This document shows positions 20,654 to 31,191 of a stretch of 31,191 bases of DNA, piece by piece. A program made the translations under genes and the position numbers. Source of the DNA: Klebsormidium nitens (Eukaryota > Streptophyta > Klebsormidiophyceae > Klebsormidiales > Klebsormidiaceae); the NCBI GenBank assembly GCA_000708835.1, contig DF237762.1, forward strand, positions 1 to 31,191, read 5' to 3'. Under the pieces are notes generated by a model. That model worked only from the letters and a program-made list of their open reading frames with translations. It ran no database searches and had not been told where the DNA came from. Positions within the stretch are counted from its first letter, which is position 1, and every line of letters begins with the position of its first letter.

Positions 20654-22643
20654 CTTCACACTGGGTACTAAGCAGTACTAGATAGCTCGTTGGACTCTTT
20701 GCCGAATCTGCAGGATTGAAGGGGAGAACAAGTTTGAGAAAAGCCCTGACTGAAACCCGTCAACAGAAAACGTTTTTGTTGTTCAGCCTGTTCACCGGAG
20801 ATTTACAAGCCTTGTTTTCTGGACAATCATGAGGACCTGGTTGTTGCTTGACTCAGAAACCTGCATCTCAAATCCTGCATGCAATAGTTGAACCCTGTTT
20901 TCGAATCCCCTCTCACTATCATCCTTGAATTCAATGCACCATCGTGTAGACTTCTAGGTCCAGACGCGCTGGCACTGAAGAGGTAGCTTGACCATCAGAG
21001 CTTTTCACTGAGCACAAAGAAGCTGGAGAACCAGCCAGCACTGTAGGGCCATATTACGTGGAAGATAGACTTTCCTATGCTTTACTTCCTCTCCCCAGAA
21101 AAGGACACCAGGCACCCATTTACAGCGTCAATAGCTGATAGGTGCATGAATTGGGCTAGGCTCACTTCCCGCTCACTTACTAAGCCTGGCTGAGCTAAGA
21201 CTGGCGTAAAGACCATTCGATACTTTATTTTTTTGAACAAACGCACCACAAATTGTGCCAAAACTAATCCACGATCTTTCTTTGCAGGGTAAATGGAGGA
21301 GTTTTTGTTCAATAAGTGGATGCGCCCATATGTCTTTTCGACACCAATCATCAGCAGGGCCTATGTCAAGAATGCATGGCCAGCCCTTCAGAACGCATCA
21401 ATCCAGCCCCAGTTTACAGCAAGCCTCTGTGCCAAGGTGAGACAAGAGTAGCAGCAGCTTAGGAACAGCTGCCAGTCTAGTGAGCTTGGCCAGTCACGAC
21501 GGGCTCAGCTGCAACCGAGATGCTCTCGGAGATCTGACAGTACAACCCAGACAGACCCTGGTGATTCTTTCTATGCTGAGCTCAATGAGCACTCTCACCT
21601 CTCAGTAGGCGACGCACAGGTCTGCCATGCCGCTTGACAACGTCCCCAATTGCCGAGTCCGCCTCTTGGTAGCTGCCTGTTTCCGCGCTCTCGTTTCTCC
21701 GTGTGCTGCGGGCCTTGTGACTGGAGCGCGTCAAATGCTCGTTGGCTCCTGGCGCCAGTGTTAGGTACGGTTGCAGATGTTGAAATGTCGCTAGCTTTTG
21801 TTTCTCAGCTGATCCATGCCGCCTTCGCAGAACTTGCGGGGGGATCACACAAATTTGTGGCAAACCGGGTGTTAGCCTTAGGCTATTAGGGCCAGGTATA
21901 ATAAGCTAACCACCCGGGAACGGGTGGGGTTAGTTTGGGGGTTTAGGTGGGTACGGGTGCGGAGCAGGTGGTTTTAGGGTTACGTTTTCAGTGTTGGGCC
22001 TCGACTGTCGACATCCTGCGGGGGATCCCGCACAACCTAGCTGCTGCATTTGTGCGCGAGCAGACATGTGCATTACGCCCGGGCACCGAGGACAGTATCG
22101 GAGATCTCTAAGCCCGGTCGCTAAAAGAGTGATTGTTACCGGTTTAGGGAGGAGGAGGTAGGAGCGGGGCTCCCAGCAGCCGGGCGGAAAATGAGCCCCT
22201 AATACGGCCGGGGATCCGGCTCGGTGCTTTTGTGCGCGCAGCAGCCTGCCCTTCCTTGCCGCCAAAATGTTGATTGGACGGTTGAAGGAAGATTCTTGCG
22301 CATGCCAGCCTGGCATGCGCCTGGCTGAGCTCCCGCATCAGATGCGGTAGATGCGTAGACTACCGTAGTAGGTAATCCCTTGACCGCGACGGCTCAGCTT
22401 TTCGATACGATGCACATTGCAGTCGTTGCGTTCTCGAGGGGCGGGTTTTAGAAGCGTCGTACGTCGAACGGAGTGCCCGTATTCTCATGCCGATTATATC
22501 CGGTCCCACATCTTGCACTGCCACGTGATCATCGAGCAGTCGCAACCACACGTTGTGGGGTTTGGCGTTTGGCAATGACAGCGTCGCCCTAGCGTCGTCA
22601 ATTCTCCACACGTTTTCAACATTGAAAAGCAGTAAGGCGAAAA
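20654..22643. other. Intergenic; no supported gene
   Basis: This holds the upstream region of the repeat-protein gene and anonymous sequence. Long frames exist on the minus strand (21582-21863 and 21930-22316), but the first lacks an ATG and the second has an unnatural composition in GC-rich DNA. A perfect 10-bp-arm palindrome with a 3-base loop, GCGCATGCCA-GCC-TGGCATGCGC, sits at 22298-22320. Confidence 0.4.
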
Positions 22644-22874
22644 ATGGCTTCCTTTGAAAGCCTTTTGCTAGATTATGAGCAAAGAAAGCGCTTGGTCAAG
22701 TTTCGGGGTTATTATGCAAGAAGTCGGACCGGTTATAAATGGCATGACATTGTGGAAGCTGTGATCGCGAGAAGCCTATGGCCACTTTGGCTACGGCGAG
22801 TACGAAAAGAGACCATCGCGGTTCGCGTACGCGTGAAGTGGAATACTGACATCCTCGAGGTTCGAGAGCTCTAG
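22644..22874 (+). CDS. Small hypothetical ORF (76 aa), unsupported by family
   Basis: An ATG in good context (AAAAATGGC) opens 76 codons beginning MASFESLLLDYEQRKRLVKF. The peptide is basic (many Arg/Lys), contains YYARSRTGYKWHD and ends in VREL. No domain, signal or membrane segment was recognised. It might be a small gene, a first exon, or chance. The surrounding 3.9 kb has no other supported gene. Confidence 0.25.
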   Translation: MASFESLLLDYEQRKRLVKFRGYYARSRTGYKWHDIVEAVIARSLWPLWLRRVRKETIAVRVRVKWNTDILEVREL

Positions 22875-24525
22875 GAGCTAGTAGCTGTGCCGTCGGATAA
22901 AACTTGACGCCAACGCCGCAGCTTGCATGCAAGCATCCAAGCAGTACCGGTAGTACCGGTAGTACCGGTGCCAGTGCTCATTCGTTTTGCGCCATCGTAC
23001 TTTCTGATACCCCGGGACAATGTTTTTGATGTTCACATGGGCCTAGCTGTCCACAGTCACAAGCCCGGTGATCGGGTAACGTATAGGTGTTAAAGTCTAC
23101 TAGGGATAGCCCGTAGGCTGTAGCCTTTCCGTAGCCTTAGGGGATTAGGGTCCGGCAACTCACGACGTTTCAGACGTTGTTATATATACATGAAATTTGA
23201 CTCGCTAGCATTGCATGCTCCGCTTTATCCTGTGTTCTCTTTCTCGAACACATTGGGCTTCTTCTTTAAGATCTGCTACTCGGATACCAACTCAGATTTA
23301 CAAAGAACGACTTGTATGATGGTATGATGTAATCAGAAGGCTTTACGCGATATACAAACAAATGTTGTGCTCCATTGGTAGCAAAGTGGAGCCGAAATCG
23401 ATGGAGCTAGAGACAAACGGCTCAGAAATCCATGCTAAACTCGATTGAAGTCAACTGCAATCCGAGTCAACTAAAGGCTGCAAGAAATAAGATTTTTTCT
23501 CCATGTCACAGTGTACGTGACAAGTTTCCTTGTTGTCAGGCTAAAGATTGAAAGATTCATGTACACATTGCACAACAGTAGGACTCCTTATGTATCTGCG
23601 CAAAAAAATTCCCCTTTTAATTTCCACCCCCCTTCCTTCTCATGACCGCATATTATCCCTCTCTCGAAGGCCTCCTCCTGTTCTTCGAGTCCCCCTCTCG
23701 ATCTATGTTCGTGACCATCTGCCCATTCACTCTTGATCCTTGCCTCTCCGTTTGCAGGCATTTGTTTTAATTCACTGAAACTCAGGTTTTGGATGCGAGC
23801 GTCAGAGACGTACCAGTCTCAACAGTGCAGAATGAAGACTCGGCGCGGATTGAGAATATAGACGTTGATCGTACCATCCGAGCATATGCACAGAGCCGCG
23901 GTCCGCGACATTTAGGTTGCTAGGTTGTCGGCTAGCTCAACGCGCTTGCCACAACTAGGATTGCATACCTATCATGGCCAATAAGATTGCAATGTAGGGC
24001 CAAGCGTCTTCGCCCTGATGCAGAAACGCCTCCGAAGTGCTTAAGCCTAACAGCATCCTGGAATTCTGACTGGTGTCACTGCTGCCGGGACAGACGTTGA
24101 CCGAATCAACATGCAAGAAACACGCAAGATTACTTTCGAAGAAAAAGGATAAAAAGCTCGTCTACGAAGAACTAAAATATCGAGAGCTCGTTCAAACGTG
24201 CATCGCTGTTCTAACCGCGGACGCCAGATACGCCGTGCCTCAAGCTAGCAAAAAATGCCAGAGTACAAGTCCTGTGTCAATTCTAATGTTCATTCTTGGC
24301 ACGCTGGCCGGGCGAGCACTCCAAAGCAGTACGTTAAAATTCCCATCATGCAACCAAGCAAACATCGACCTGATCCAGGCGATGGCATACGTGTATCAAC
24401 TCATCCTATCTGCCTTTCGTGCTGTTCGCAATGCAGATTTGTCCGACAAGGTTTCGGTCTTCTTCCGCGGCGTACTACAGCAAGGGAGGAGACGTTCAAA
24501 CTTCCAAGGCGTTGCCGAAGTGACG
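22875..24525. other. Intergenic, with a 9-bp triplicate and a 14-bp palindrome
   Basis: GCTTGCATGCAAGC at 22921-22934 is a perfect palindrome. AGTACCGGT occurs three times in tandem at 22943-22969. The segment next to 24525 should include the 3' UTR of the AsmA-like gene. A plus-strand frame at 24073-24594 lacks an ATG and overlaps that gene antisense, so it was not accepted. Confidence 0.45.
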
Positions 24526-27500
24526 TCAGCTTTTTGCCCAGGGAATGGGGTCCAGCGGCTCCGGGAGTGCCCGGTGGTCGTTCCGGTCGGTTAGCAATAT
24601 CCCGGCCCACCCGTTAGGGGCCCTCTGCCGGACCACCAGCTTGGCCAGCTGCTTCCCGGCTGCCTTCCAATCCAGAGTTGGCCGCTCGACCGACCCGGTT
24701 AAGGGGAACTGGAGGTTGTAACCGGAGGCAACGGAGGGCACGCGCAACGCAACCTGAAGGGTTGAAAGACGACTTTCTGGTGTTTACAGCCGCTGATCTG
24801 ATCAACGAAAGAAGGATTGTAGGCGACAATATATTCCGGACCGGTGCCGCAAAGCCCGGGGGTAAAACAACGAGATTATAAAGGTCACTTGGCAGCTGCA
24901 ACTTGCGAGGGGGAAAGGTTTGCAATTTAACCGCTTCCTGAGGGGTCTGCGAGTTTTGACTGGCTGACTTAAAGGAGGCTCATGCATGAGATTCGGTACC
25001 CTCACGTTCTGTCAAAAATGGTCAAACGTGTTTAAAAGGCGTACTGGATTCCCATCGATCTTTTTCAACAGTCTGTTCGACGCACAGAATTCGGCGACTT
25101 CCTTCCTCTTCCGGGAATTTTAATCCTTCTATTGTCTGACACGAATCTCGCACTCTGTTATTCGTTTCTCAAGACAGGCACTGGTCAATAGCTCGAAACA
25201 CCAAGAAGACAGATTCGGTTGCCAACTTTGGACATGGACTACAAGGTGCGGACAACGATTGATCACTTCGGCACCGTTCAACAGGTCCAAAGTCAAAACA
25301 TTCGCAACAGGCACGCAAATGGCAGTTCTGCGTTGACCCTTGTTGATCATGTTAGTCAGGATATCCGTGGGAAACACTGGTTGACAAGTTCGCGGATTGA
25401 GTGAAGCTTTCGGACGCACCTTGAGCGTGTCCGCAGGAATCGCAAGAACCATGTCGACGTTGCCCTGCGCCCAGTCCATCGTGCCCCACGTGATCAGATG
25501 CACCTTGTCTGCAACGACGAGACGGAAGTAGAGTTGGAAGACGGCGACGGGGTTAAGATCAACCGAAAAGATCGTTACCAGAGCGACTTTAGAAGCTCGG
25601 GCTCAGCATGATTTGGGCCAGAAGCATGGTGGAGTGAAAATTTCGCGGTTTCTGATGCTTGACGGCTCGAAATCCAGGCAGGTTTTAAATATGGATGCTG
25701 CGCCTTTTGAGGTTTGGTTCGACGTCAGGCTTTTTTGTCACGTCGGTAAAACGCGGAGTAAGATGCGGGAAAGGCTGTTGCGAAGTCCGAGCTGGATAAT
25801 ACTGACATGAGAGACGGTTGAAGACTGATAGAGCATGACCCCACATTTGCGATGGCCCTCAGAGAGTGCGAACAGCTGAAGTCCTGAAGACCTCCAAAAA
25901 AGCTCGGAAGGACACCTCAGACAAAGTATTTACGAAAGAGCTCAGAATTAAGGGCTCGAGAGTCGAAGATGCGTACTCTTCAACTTGCAAAGGGCAAATT
26001 GGAACCTTCTGTTCTTGAACTTGAGCTTCGAAGATCAAGAAGCCGCTCGCTTCCTGTGGGCTGTTATCATCAGGCACACCCGATCAGGGCCAACAACTGA
26101 ACGATCCGGATCCTGACTTCTAGCCAGTCAAGACTCGACACGTGTCGGGCCACGAGCGCGATCCAGCTCCCCACGTGGCAAGCTTGCATCAAAAAATCTT
26201 AAAAATAGAGAGCTCGCTTCAAAAATTCGATCGTTTACGAGTCGCCCGGTGGGATGCCTTACCGCCGATCTGGACGTCCGTCCGGGCGGCCTCGACCCGT
26301 CCGGCGGCGTTCCACGTGGCGCGGATCGCGGACGTCCGCATGGTCAGCGTTTTCCCGGGGCCCTTCTGGCCCAGGAACTCGAGCGCGTTGCTCACCAGGT
26401 CGCCCCGCCCGAGAACCAACGTCATCGGATCGACTTTCAAGCTGCGGAGAAAAAGAAAAGGTCGTAGATTTCGGAGGAGCACCGTGTCCCGCAAGGAGTC
26501 CCTTTAACCACGGGCAGGCAGGACTCGGGCTCTTATTTGGCAAGGGACTAGTGCGCCCGATTGCGGATGCTTACGCTGAAGGACAATTAGAAAAGTTGAT
26601 CGGGTTTCAGATTTGTAAGACCGCGGCTGCACAAAGACAGCAACTCTTGACGTCAAATTGTCGAGGACCGTCACGGACGAGCTGTGCACAACACATGTTA
26701 CACACGCGATTTTGCGGCTGAGGCCTGGACTAGATAGTCCACCGCTGAGGCCTGGACTAGATAGTCCACCGCTGATTTTCGGGTGTGCATAACCATCCGT
26801 GAGTTGGACTCGCACCGGTCTAAAGGGCTTAGTCATACTTTCGAGCCGGGTGCACCGACTATTTTAATTGGAGGGCGGAGGAACATACCGAGTTAGTCAT
26901 GGTCAATTGACTAACTCGGTATGTTCCTCCGCCCTCCAACCAAAACAGTCTCACAGCTGCCAACCCGATATCTGCTGGCAGAGATAGGCCGCTCTTTTCT
27001 TGGATACGAAACCCGAAGGCCAAGGAAGTAAATGCAGGTGAGGGCTGACCTGTACTGGTCACTAGGGAACACCATGTCCTGTGGGCTCGCAAACACCCGG
27101 ACCTGTCCGCTGTTTTGAGTGCCCACCACCCCGGCCAGGAGCGGGTTAAGGCGCGCCAGGAACAGCTGCCCGGTGGCCCGGTTGATCTGCAAAACCGTGC
27201 GTTAGTGGGGTGTTTAGAGCCGGGTCAGAGTAGAATCTTGTTAGGACTTGGATTCTTTGGACCAGATCTCGGAAGTGCTTTCACAAAGAGCTTTCGCGAA
27301 GGATGCGACATGTATTGGGCGACGATCTCTGGCATTGGGCTTGTGAACGTTTGACAGGGGAATGGAGCCGTGCAAAATCTCGTGTAAACAGCTGGGATAG
27401 ACTCGATACAGGCAATCTAGAGCGGCGTCTTCAGTATTAAGCTCTCCCACATGCAGCGCGTAAGTATATTCTATCAGCAATCGATCTGCGAATGATGACA

Positions 27501-29325
27501 AAGAGGCTCTCCGCCAATAACCGATAGCGAAGTTTTCGAAGCACGACGTGACGTGCTTCGCACCGCATCCCCGTTCAAACCCACCGTTCTAGTCGAGCAC
27601 ATTACCTTTTCCCCAACAAAATTCTCGATTTTCGCATGCAGAACCAAGAAGTATCAAAAGGTTCTGGTCACTCACTTCAATATCTGCCTCTAATGGCCTC
27701 GCCAGATGCACCTTCCCCGCCCGCACGTCCACCGCCCCCGCCACCGCCCCCCTAAACTTTTCCGACCTTGCTGCCGCCACAATCGGCACACCCCCCCCGT
27801 TTTTGGGCCTGGCCCCACCCCCCCGGAAGCAATCGCCGCAGCCTCCGGGTCTCTCCTGGCTGCAAAATCACCGGCCGCGATATCTATCTGCACCGAGTCG
27901 CCAGTAAGGGCGGCCGTGTCCCAAGGGACGGTGAATATTGAGTGGGGAAAATTGAGGGATCCCCCTGGCATCTCGATGTTGATTTCCACTTCGACGGGCA
28001 CCTTGTCCGCGGATTTGGGGAGGGGGGTCTCGGTGGGCGTTCTCAGGGGGGACCTGCAGCGGAGAACCATGGGAGGGTTGTAAATTACCAATCACTTTCG
28101 AAAAGAGGTTTCGAAGAGCATAAGAGCAGCGGCAAATCAACAACTGAAGCAAAACGGGAAAACGGAAGGGCGTGAATCTCAATTCAAAAATGCCCTCCAA
28201 AATGTGTACAATGCAAGATGTGGTAAAACCCCGACTGCGGGCATATCTTGGCAAGGGGTTCGGATAAATTCAGGCCGAGGAAACAGTAAGTGAACCCAAG
28301 TGCCTGTACTTATTCTTGAAGTGAGCGTGGAAAATTATATTTGACTACAATAGCCACAGACTCTAACATTCTTTGATGCCATGTACGTCAGAAGTGGTGG
28401 GACGAGAAAGCAAAATCAGTCAAGGGGCTCAAACTGGTCCTTCTTTACGACTTCGATCAACGACCACACCTTTGAGTGCGTTCAAGGTCACGAAACAAAA
28501 GAAAGAAGAGGATCGACTGCACCTCCGATTATTCTGTGGCTTTGTCAGTGCGGCCAGCGCCCGGGGCTCCCCCCCGGTCTCTTCCCGACCAAAATCCACC
28601 CTGAAGCCCTGCACGGTAGTATTCCCCAGGCCGTGCTTCCCTCTCACAATCCCCCACAGACTCGCCTCGCTTTCAATCTGCTTCACAGTCAGCACCTCAG
28701 CTCCCTGTTCGTCGCTCACTTTGACACCGCTGATTTGTATGGGCTGCTTCCATTCTAGTTTTGCAGTCTCCACAGAAACGGTGCCAGGGATGGTGGCGCT
28801 GTAAATAGCGGTCGCGGTTTTGAGGCCCGCCGGAGTGGAAAGTACCCACGGAAGGGAGAAGAGCGAAGCGCTCGCGATCGCGGCGGCGACGACCAGAGCC
28901 ACGCCTAGTTTTTTTGCGACGTTTTGCGCCAGCTGCAAGTATTGCGGCGAAGGGGAGTATTGGGCCGCAGCTCCTGAGCTCTGCCCGGCCCTTATGGGCG
29001 ACTTCGCCGAGCGCTTATGACCAACATTCGAGTTGCTGCTAGAATAAGCTCTTCTCTGGAAAATGGATTGCGCGAATGGAGGCTTCTTCTGCACGCAATG
29101 CGGGCCAGCACCCAACAAACTATTATGTTTTAACGCATAGAAGTGGCTGACAACAGAATGCTGGGCGCGTCGATGAATGCTGTCCAAGAGGGGAGCACTG
29201 CTGAACGCCGCACGAAGCGGCTGACCGACTGGGGCCCCGGCAGTTACTGGCAGCCTGTTCTGAGCTCTCAGGGCTCCTAACCCGTGTGCAAGGCTGCGGC
29301 CGCTCGCCGCAGCCGTCCGACTCAT
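24526..29325 (-). CDS. AsmA-family protein with mitochondrial-type presequence (frameshift in a G-run)
   Basis: Six exons join in phase: 29325-28523, 28053-27676, 27186-27050, 26441-26263, 25508-25420 and 24753-24526, giving about 604 residues. Residues 1-110 are rich in Ser/Ala/Arg with few acids and contain QRRAYSSS, like the Arg-x-Tyr cleavage site of mitochondrial presequences. One membrane segment spans about 141-161. Next comes an AsmA-type N-terminal block (ETAKLEWKQPIQISGVKV, then a SLWGIV helix). Later blocks are FRGAVAGAVDVRAGKVHLAR, TMDWAQGNVDMVLAIPADTL and the AsmA-like ending LQFPLTGSVERPTLDWKAAG. AsmA/TamB/Mdm31 proteins are thought to be lipid-conducting bridges between membranes; in mitochondria it would sit in the inner membrane facing the intermembrane space. 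Exon 2 is one base short in a G7 or G8 run (about 27788-27824). A plastid location cannot be excluded. Confidence 0.78.
26717..26770. repeat. Perfect 27-bp tandem duplication containing a short palindrome
   Basis: Two identical units lie head to tail in intron 3 of the AsmA-like gene, followed by a partial third (GCTGA). Each contains TGGACTAGATAGTCCA, seven-base arms around GA, so each could form a small hairpin. No function was recognised. Confidence 0.9.
26868..26939. repeat. Perfect inverted repeat: 32-bp arms, 8-base loop
   Basis: Bases 26868-26899 are the exact reverse complement of 26908-26939, leaving the loop TGGTCAAT. It lies in intron 3 of the AsmA-like gene, about 100 bases past the tandem duplication. 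The transcript would fold into a perfect 32-bp stem. No flanking target duplication was found. It may be a tiny very young fold-back element or a small-RNA hairpin. Confidence 0.93.
27537..27560. repeat. Short hairpin, 9-bp arms
   Basis: CGAAGCACG and CGTGCTTCG flank six bases in intron 2 of the AsmA-like gene. It is probably incidental, though it is a second stem in the same gene's introns. Confidence 0.6.
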
Positions 29326-30997
29326 GGTGGCCTCTTCTTGTGAATATAACGTATGTGTACACCCGGGCAGACTTTGAAAGATAAAATCACATCAACACAA
29401 TCCCGTTCCTCTGAGGATCATGCCAACGTGGTGAAGCGCCCAGCTGAGCAAAGTGTTTTGAGGTTTGATGGCAGATATGGACCTGTGTTTCAGGAGCTGC
29501 CATGTTTTGCTGGGCACTGCATTGCTGCTTCGAGCCCCATTTTGGCATTAGCACTGCAATTTAGCATCCCATACCTAGATCTCACTGCTTGGTAATGGTT
29601 GCCAGAAGCCGGTTAACGGTTCTAGCTGAATCTTCGCCAGAATCTTTTACGCATGCAACCGTCGATGTCTGTTTCAGAACTGCCACGTGATAAGGAGCCG
29701 ACGGTCTGGAAAGCTTGTCGCTCGCGAGCGAGGACCGCAAGTCATAGCGGCTATGATAGCCAGTTTGGACCAAGCTGAAAAGCGGCTCTAAACTCTCCCT
29801 AACTTATCTCACTAAATTCTTAGGTGGGAGATAGGTCTAACACGTCCCTTCATGATGAAGAAAGTGCTCTCGAAATGTCAACAAATGTACTGTGTCGTGA
29901 TCTAAAGAAGACTACCGTACTTTGCTCTGGCAGGAGCTGACAGCGTACCGCGAGCCAATCATTTTACCTACAGTCGCATTAACACGTCAAATGACATTTA
30001 TATGATTTATCTAATAGACGGCAACCAAATAAGGCTCGACATGTGTACAACAAACGGACCACAAACAGACACTGGTCAAAGGCTTTTCCTTTGCATTCTG
30101 CACATCATTTCAGGCAACGTCCTCGAGGACCGGTAAAATTTTGAGTAGGTATTCTTCGGCAGACGTTTTCATCAGCTCCTCCAAATAACAGGAATATTAG
30201 TATACAGCCGGCCTAAGTCCTGCTCTACTGCGCTGCAGAGGTCGCAGGTCGAAGTCACGTCGAAGTCTGACGTGATCGACTTTACAGGAGAAATGCGAAG
30301 TCCGTATACTCTGTCCAAGTTGCAATCGTCGATGTTGTCAATGTTGACGAAGTCAACAGCTGCATTTCCGCAAGTGCTTGGCTGCTGCAAAACGTCGATA
30401 GTGGCCTTTTCAAGCACGGCGGAAGGCACGGCCTTGCCAGCCCGACCTTCCAAAAAGTGCACAAATTTGACAAATAATAGCCAGCTGTATAGCTGTATGT
30501 AACCTACAGTGCATTAAAGTTTGTCCTCGTCTTGTCCTCGTCATCCTGACACATGATACAAAGATACAATAGGTATTGTCCAGCCATCCTAAACATGATT
30601 TTGTGCCTGTCGACTTGTGGACTTGCAGCTAATGCAAGCGGGCTATAGCATAATAGCAATCGCCAGCTCACACTCTTCCACCTCGAGTCTCGACATCAGA
30701 TCTTCGAACTTGACGCAACACCCCGGATTCTGTCCTGTCCCTCTCTCCTTCACGTTGTCTGTGCATATTTTGCGTTTCGAGTACTATTCAATTCGGCCCT
30801 CAACCTAGTCGCTACTTTCTGCAAGCTGCTGGTCAGAAGTCACTCCGAGCGCCCACTACTGCATTCCAGGTCTTCCTCCAGGAGCTGAGCAGCAAACTGT
30901 ACGTCCTGTACATGTGGTGATTCGCTCCATGTGGTGCGCTTCTGAAAGTCAACTGTCTCAGAAAGGCTAGTTTGCCACTGACGAAACGCCAGCTAAC
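29326..30997. other. Intergenic between the AsmA-like gene and the secreted-protein gene
   Basis: The divergent genes at either end suggest two promoters here. An 80-codon plus-strand ORF starts at 29353, only 28 bases from the AsmA-like start, and is judged accidental. No TATA box is well placed. The only stretch with protein-like composition is on the minus strand at 30172-30513 (listed separately). Confidence 0.4.
30172..30513 (-). other. Possible coding exon without ATG
   Basis: One minus-strand frame stays open for 113 codons and has protein-like composition. A hydrophobic stretch (LYSWLLFVKFVHFL) is followed by GKAVPSAVLEKATIDVLQQP, a CGNAAVDFVNIDNIDDCN block and SDFDVTSTCDLCSAVEQDLG, ending at 30172. 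It has no Met at all, so it could only be an internal or last exon or a remnant. The AVDFVN...DFDVTSTCDLC spacing faintly recalls cystatin-like folds, which is speculation. CAG acceptors occur just upstream (near 30490), but no partner exon was found. Confidence 0.25.
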
Positions 30998-31191
30998 ATG
31001 GCCCCCCTCCAAGCAATGCGCGTCCGAGTTATTGGTTTGCCGCTCTGTTTGTCTCTGACCTTCTGCCTGGTTCTTTTAGCCCAGGCGCAAGCGGAGCTCT
31101 CATTGGCAGGCCAGTCTCAGCTGGGCGCCCTCCTAAGGACACGTGTCAGCTCTGGAGGTGCCACGTCAGCACCCGCGCGAAAGCTGCTTGC
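30998..31191 (+). CDS. 5' end of a secreted-protein gene, cut by the window edge
   Basis: An ATG in strong context (AACATGGCC) opens a frame that is still open at the last base, giving 64 complete codons. The peptide starts MAPLQAMRVRVIGLPLCL and continues SLTFCLVLLAQAQAELSL: a short basic stretch, a hydrophobic core of about 18 residues and an Ala-Gln-Ala-type cleavage site near residue 31-33. This is a classical secretory signal peptide. The following region is Ser/Gly/Ala-rich and reaches ARKLL. The product is unknown because the mature domain lies beyond the window. Confidence 0.6.
   Translation, partial: MAPLQAMRVRVIGLPLCLSLTFCLVLLAQAQAELSLAGQSQLGALLRTRVSSGGATSAPARKLL

Noticed and set aside
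21930-22316. 128-codon minus-strand ORF with ATG
   Set aside because: Composition dominated by Pro/Arg/His in GC-rich DNA, start inside a palindrome, no domain recognised.
24073-24594. 173-codon plus-strand frame
   Set aside because: It begins with GTG, not ATG, has no recognisable domain, and its end lies antisense to the last exon of the AsmA-like gene, which has clear family motifs.
26590-26625. Possible copy of the AsmA-like exon-4 start in its intron (a CTGAAA-CCCGATCA word)
   Set aside because: The match to TTGAAAGTCGATCC is too short to separate from chance, so it was not counted as a third case of exon-start copies.
29353-29595. 80-codon ATG ORF divergent from the AsmA-like gene
   Set aside because: Only 28 bases from the other start, no signal, domain or splice evidence.

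Overview
This window looks like nuclear DNA of a streptophyte (land-plant lineage) organism. Every recognisable gene is split by GT-AG introns. The mitochondrial carrier and the amino-acid transporter are clearly of the plant type. The moderate GC, compact spacing (about one gene per 5-6 kb) and sub-kilobase introns would suit a charophyte green alga such as Klebsormidium; that species-level idea is inference from style only.

Layout. 1-5945 (+): a multi-exon, Crypton-like tyrosine-recombinase gene (NDC10-type core plus a C-terminal GCR1_C-like DNA-binding domain), apparently broken by several one-base frameshifts. 5946-9459: no supported gene, but a large imperfect inverted repeat (7751-8507) whose right arm carries a 209-bp MITE-like insertion with 3-bp target duplications. 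9460-14480 (-): a five-exon AVT6/SLC38-type amino-acid transporter. Its third intron holds a stack of tandem copies of the start of exon 4. 16320-18605 (+): a two-exon mitochondrial succinate/fumarate carrier (SFC1), whose intron again holds decayed copies of the start of its second exon. 19808-20653 (-): a protein ending in twelve 9-residue [L/F]DxQGRxYY repeats. 20654-24525: mostly empty, with one doubtful 76-aa ORF. 24526-29325 (-): a six-exon AsmA-family, lipid-transfer-like protein with a mitochondrial-type presequence and a one-base frameshift in a G-run; one intron holds a perfect 32-bp-arm hairpin. 30998-31191 (+): the 5' end of a gene for a secreted protein that runs off the window.

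The genes do not form a pathway or operon. AVT6 and SFC1 are divergent across a 1.8-kb spacer; SFC1 and the repeat protein are convergent. The most unusual signal is that two neighbouring unrelated genes both carry tandem copies of an exon's 5' end in the intron just upstream of it. In the transporter several copies keep a splice acceptor and an open frame, and differ from the real exon mostly at synonymous sites. Exon boundaries were derived by hand from GT/AG sites, phase continuity and family knowledge; no transcript or database evidence was available.
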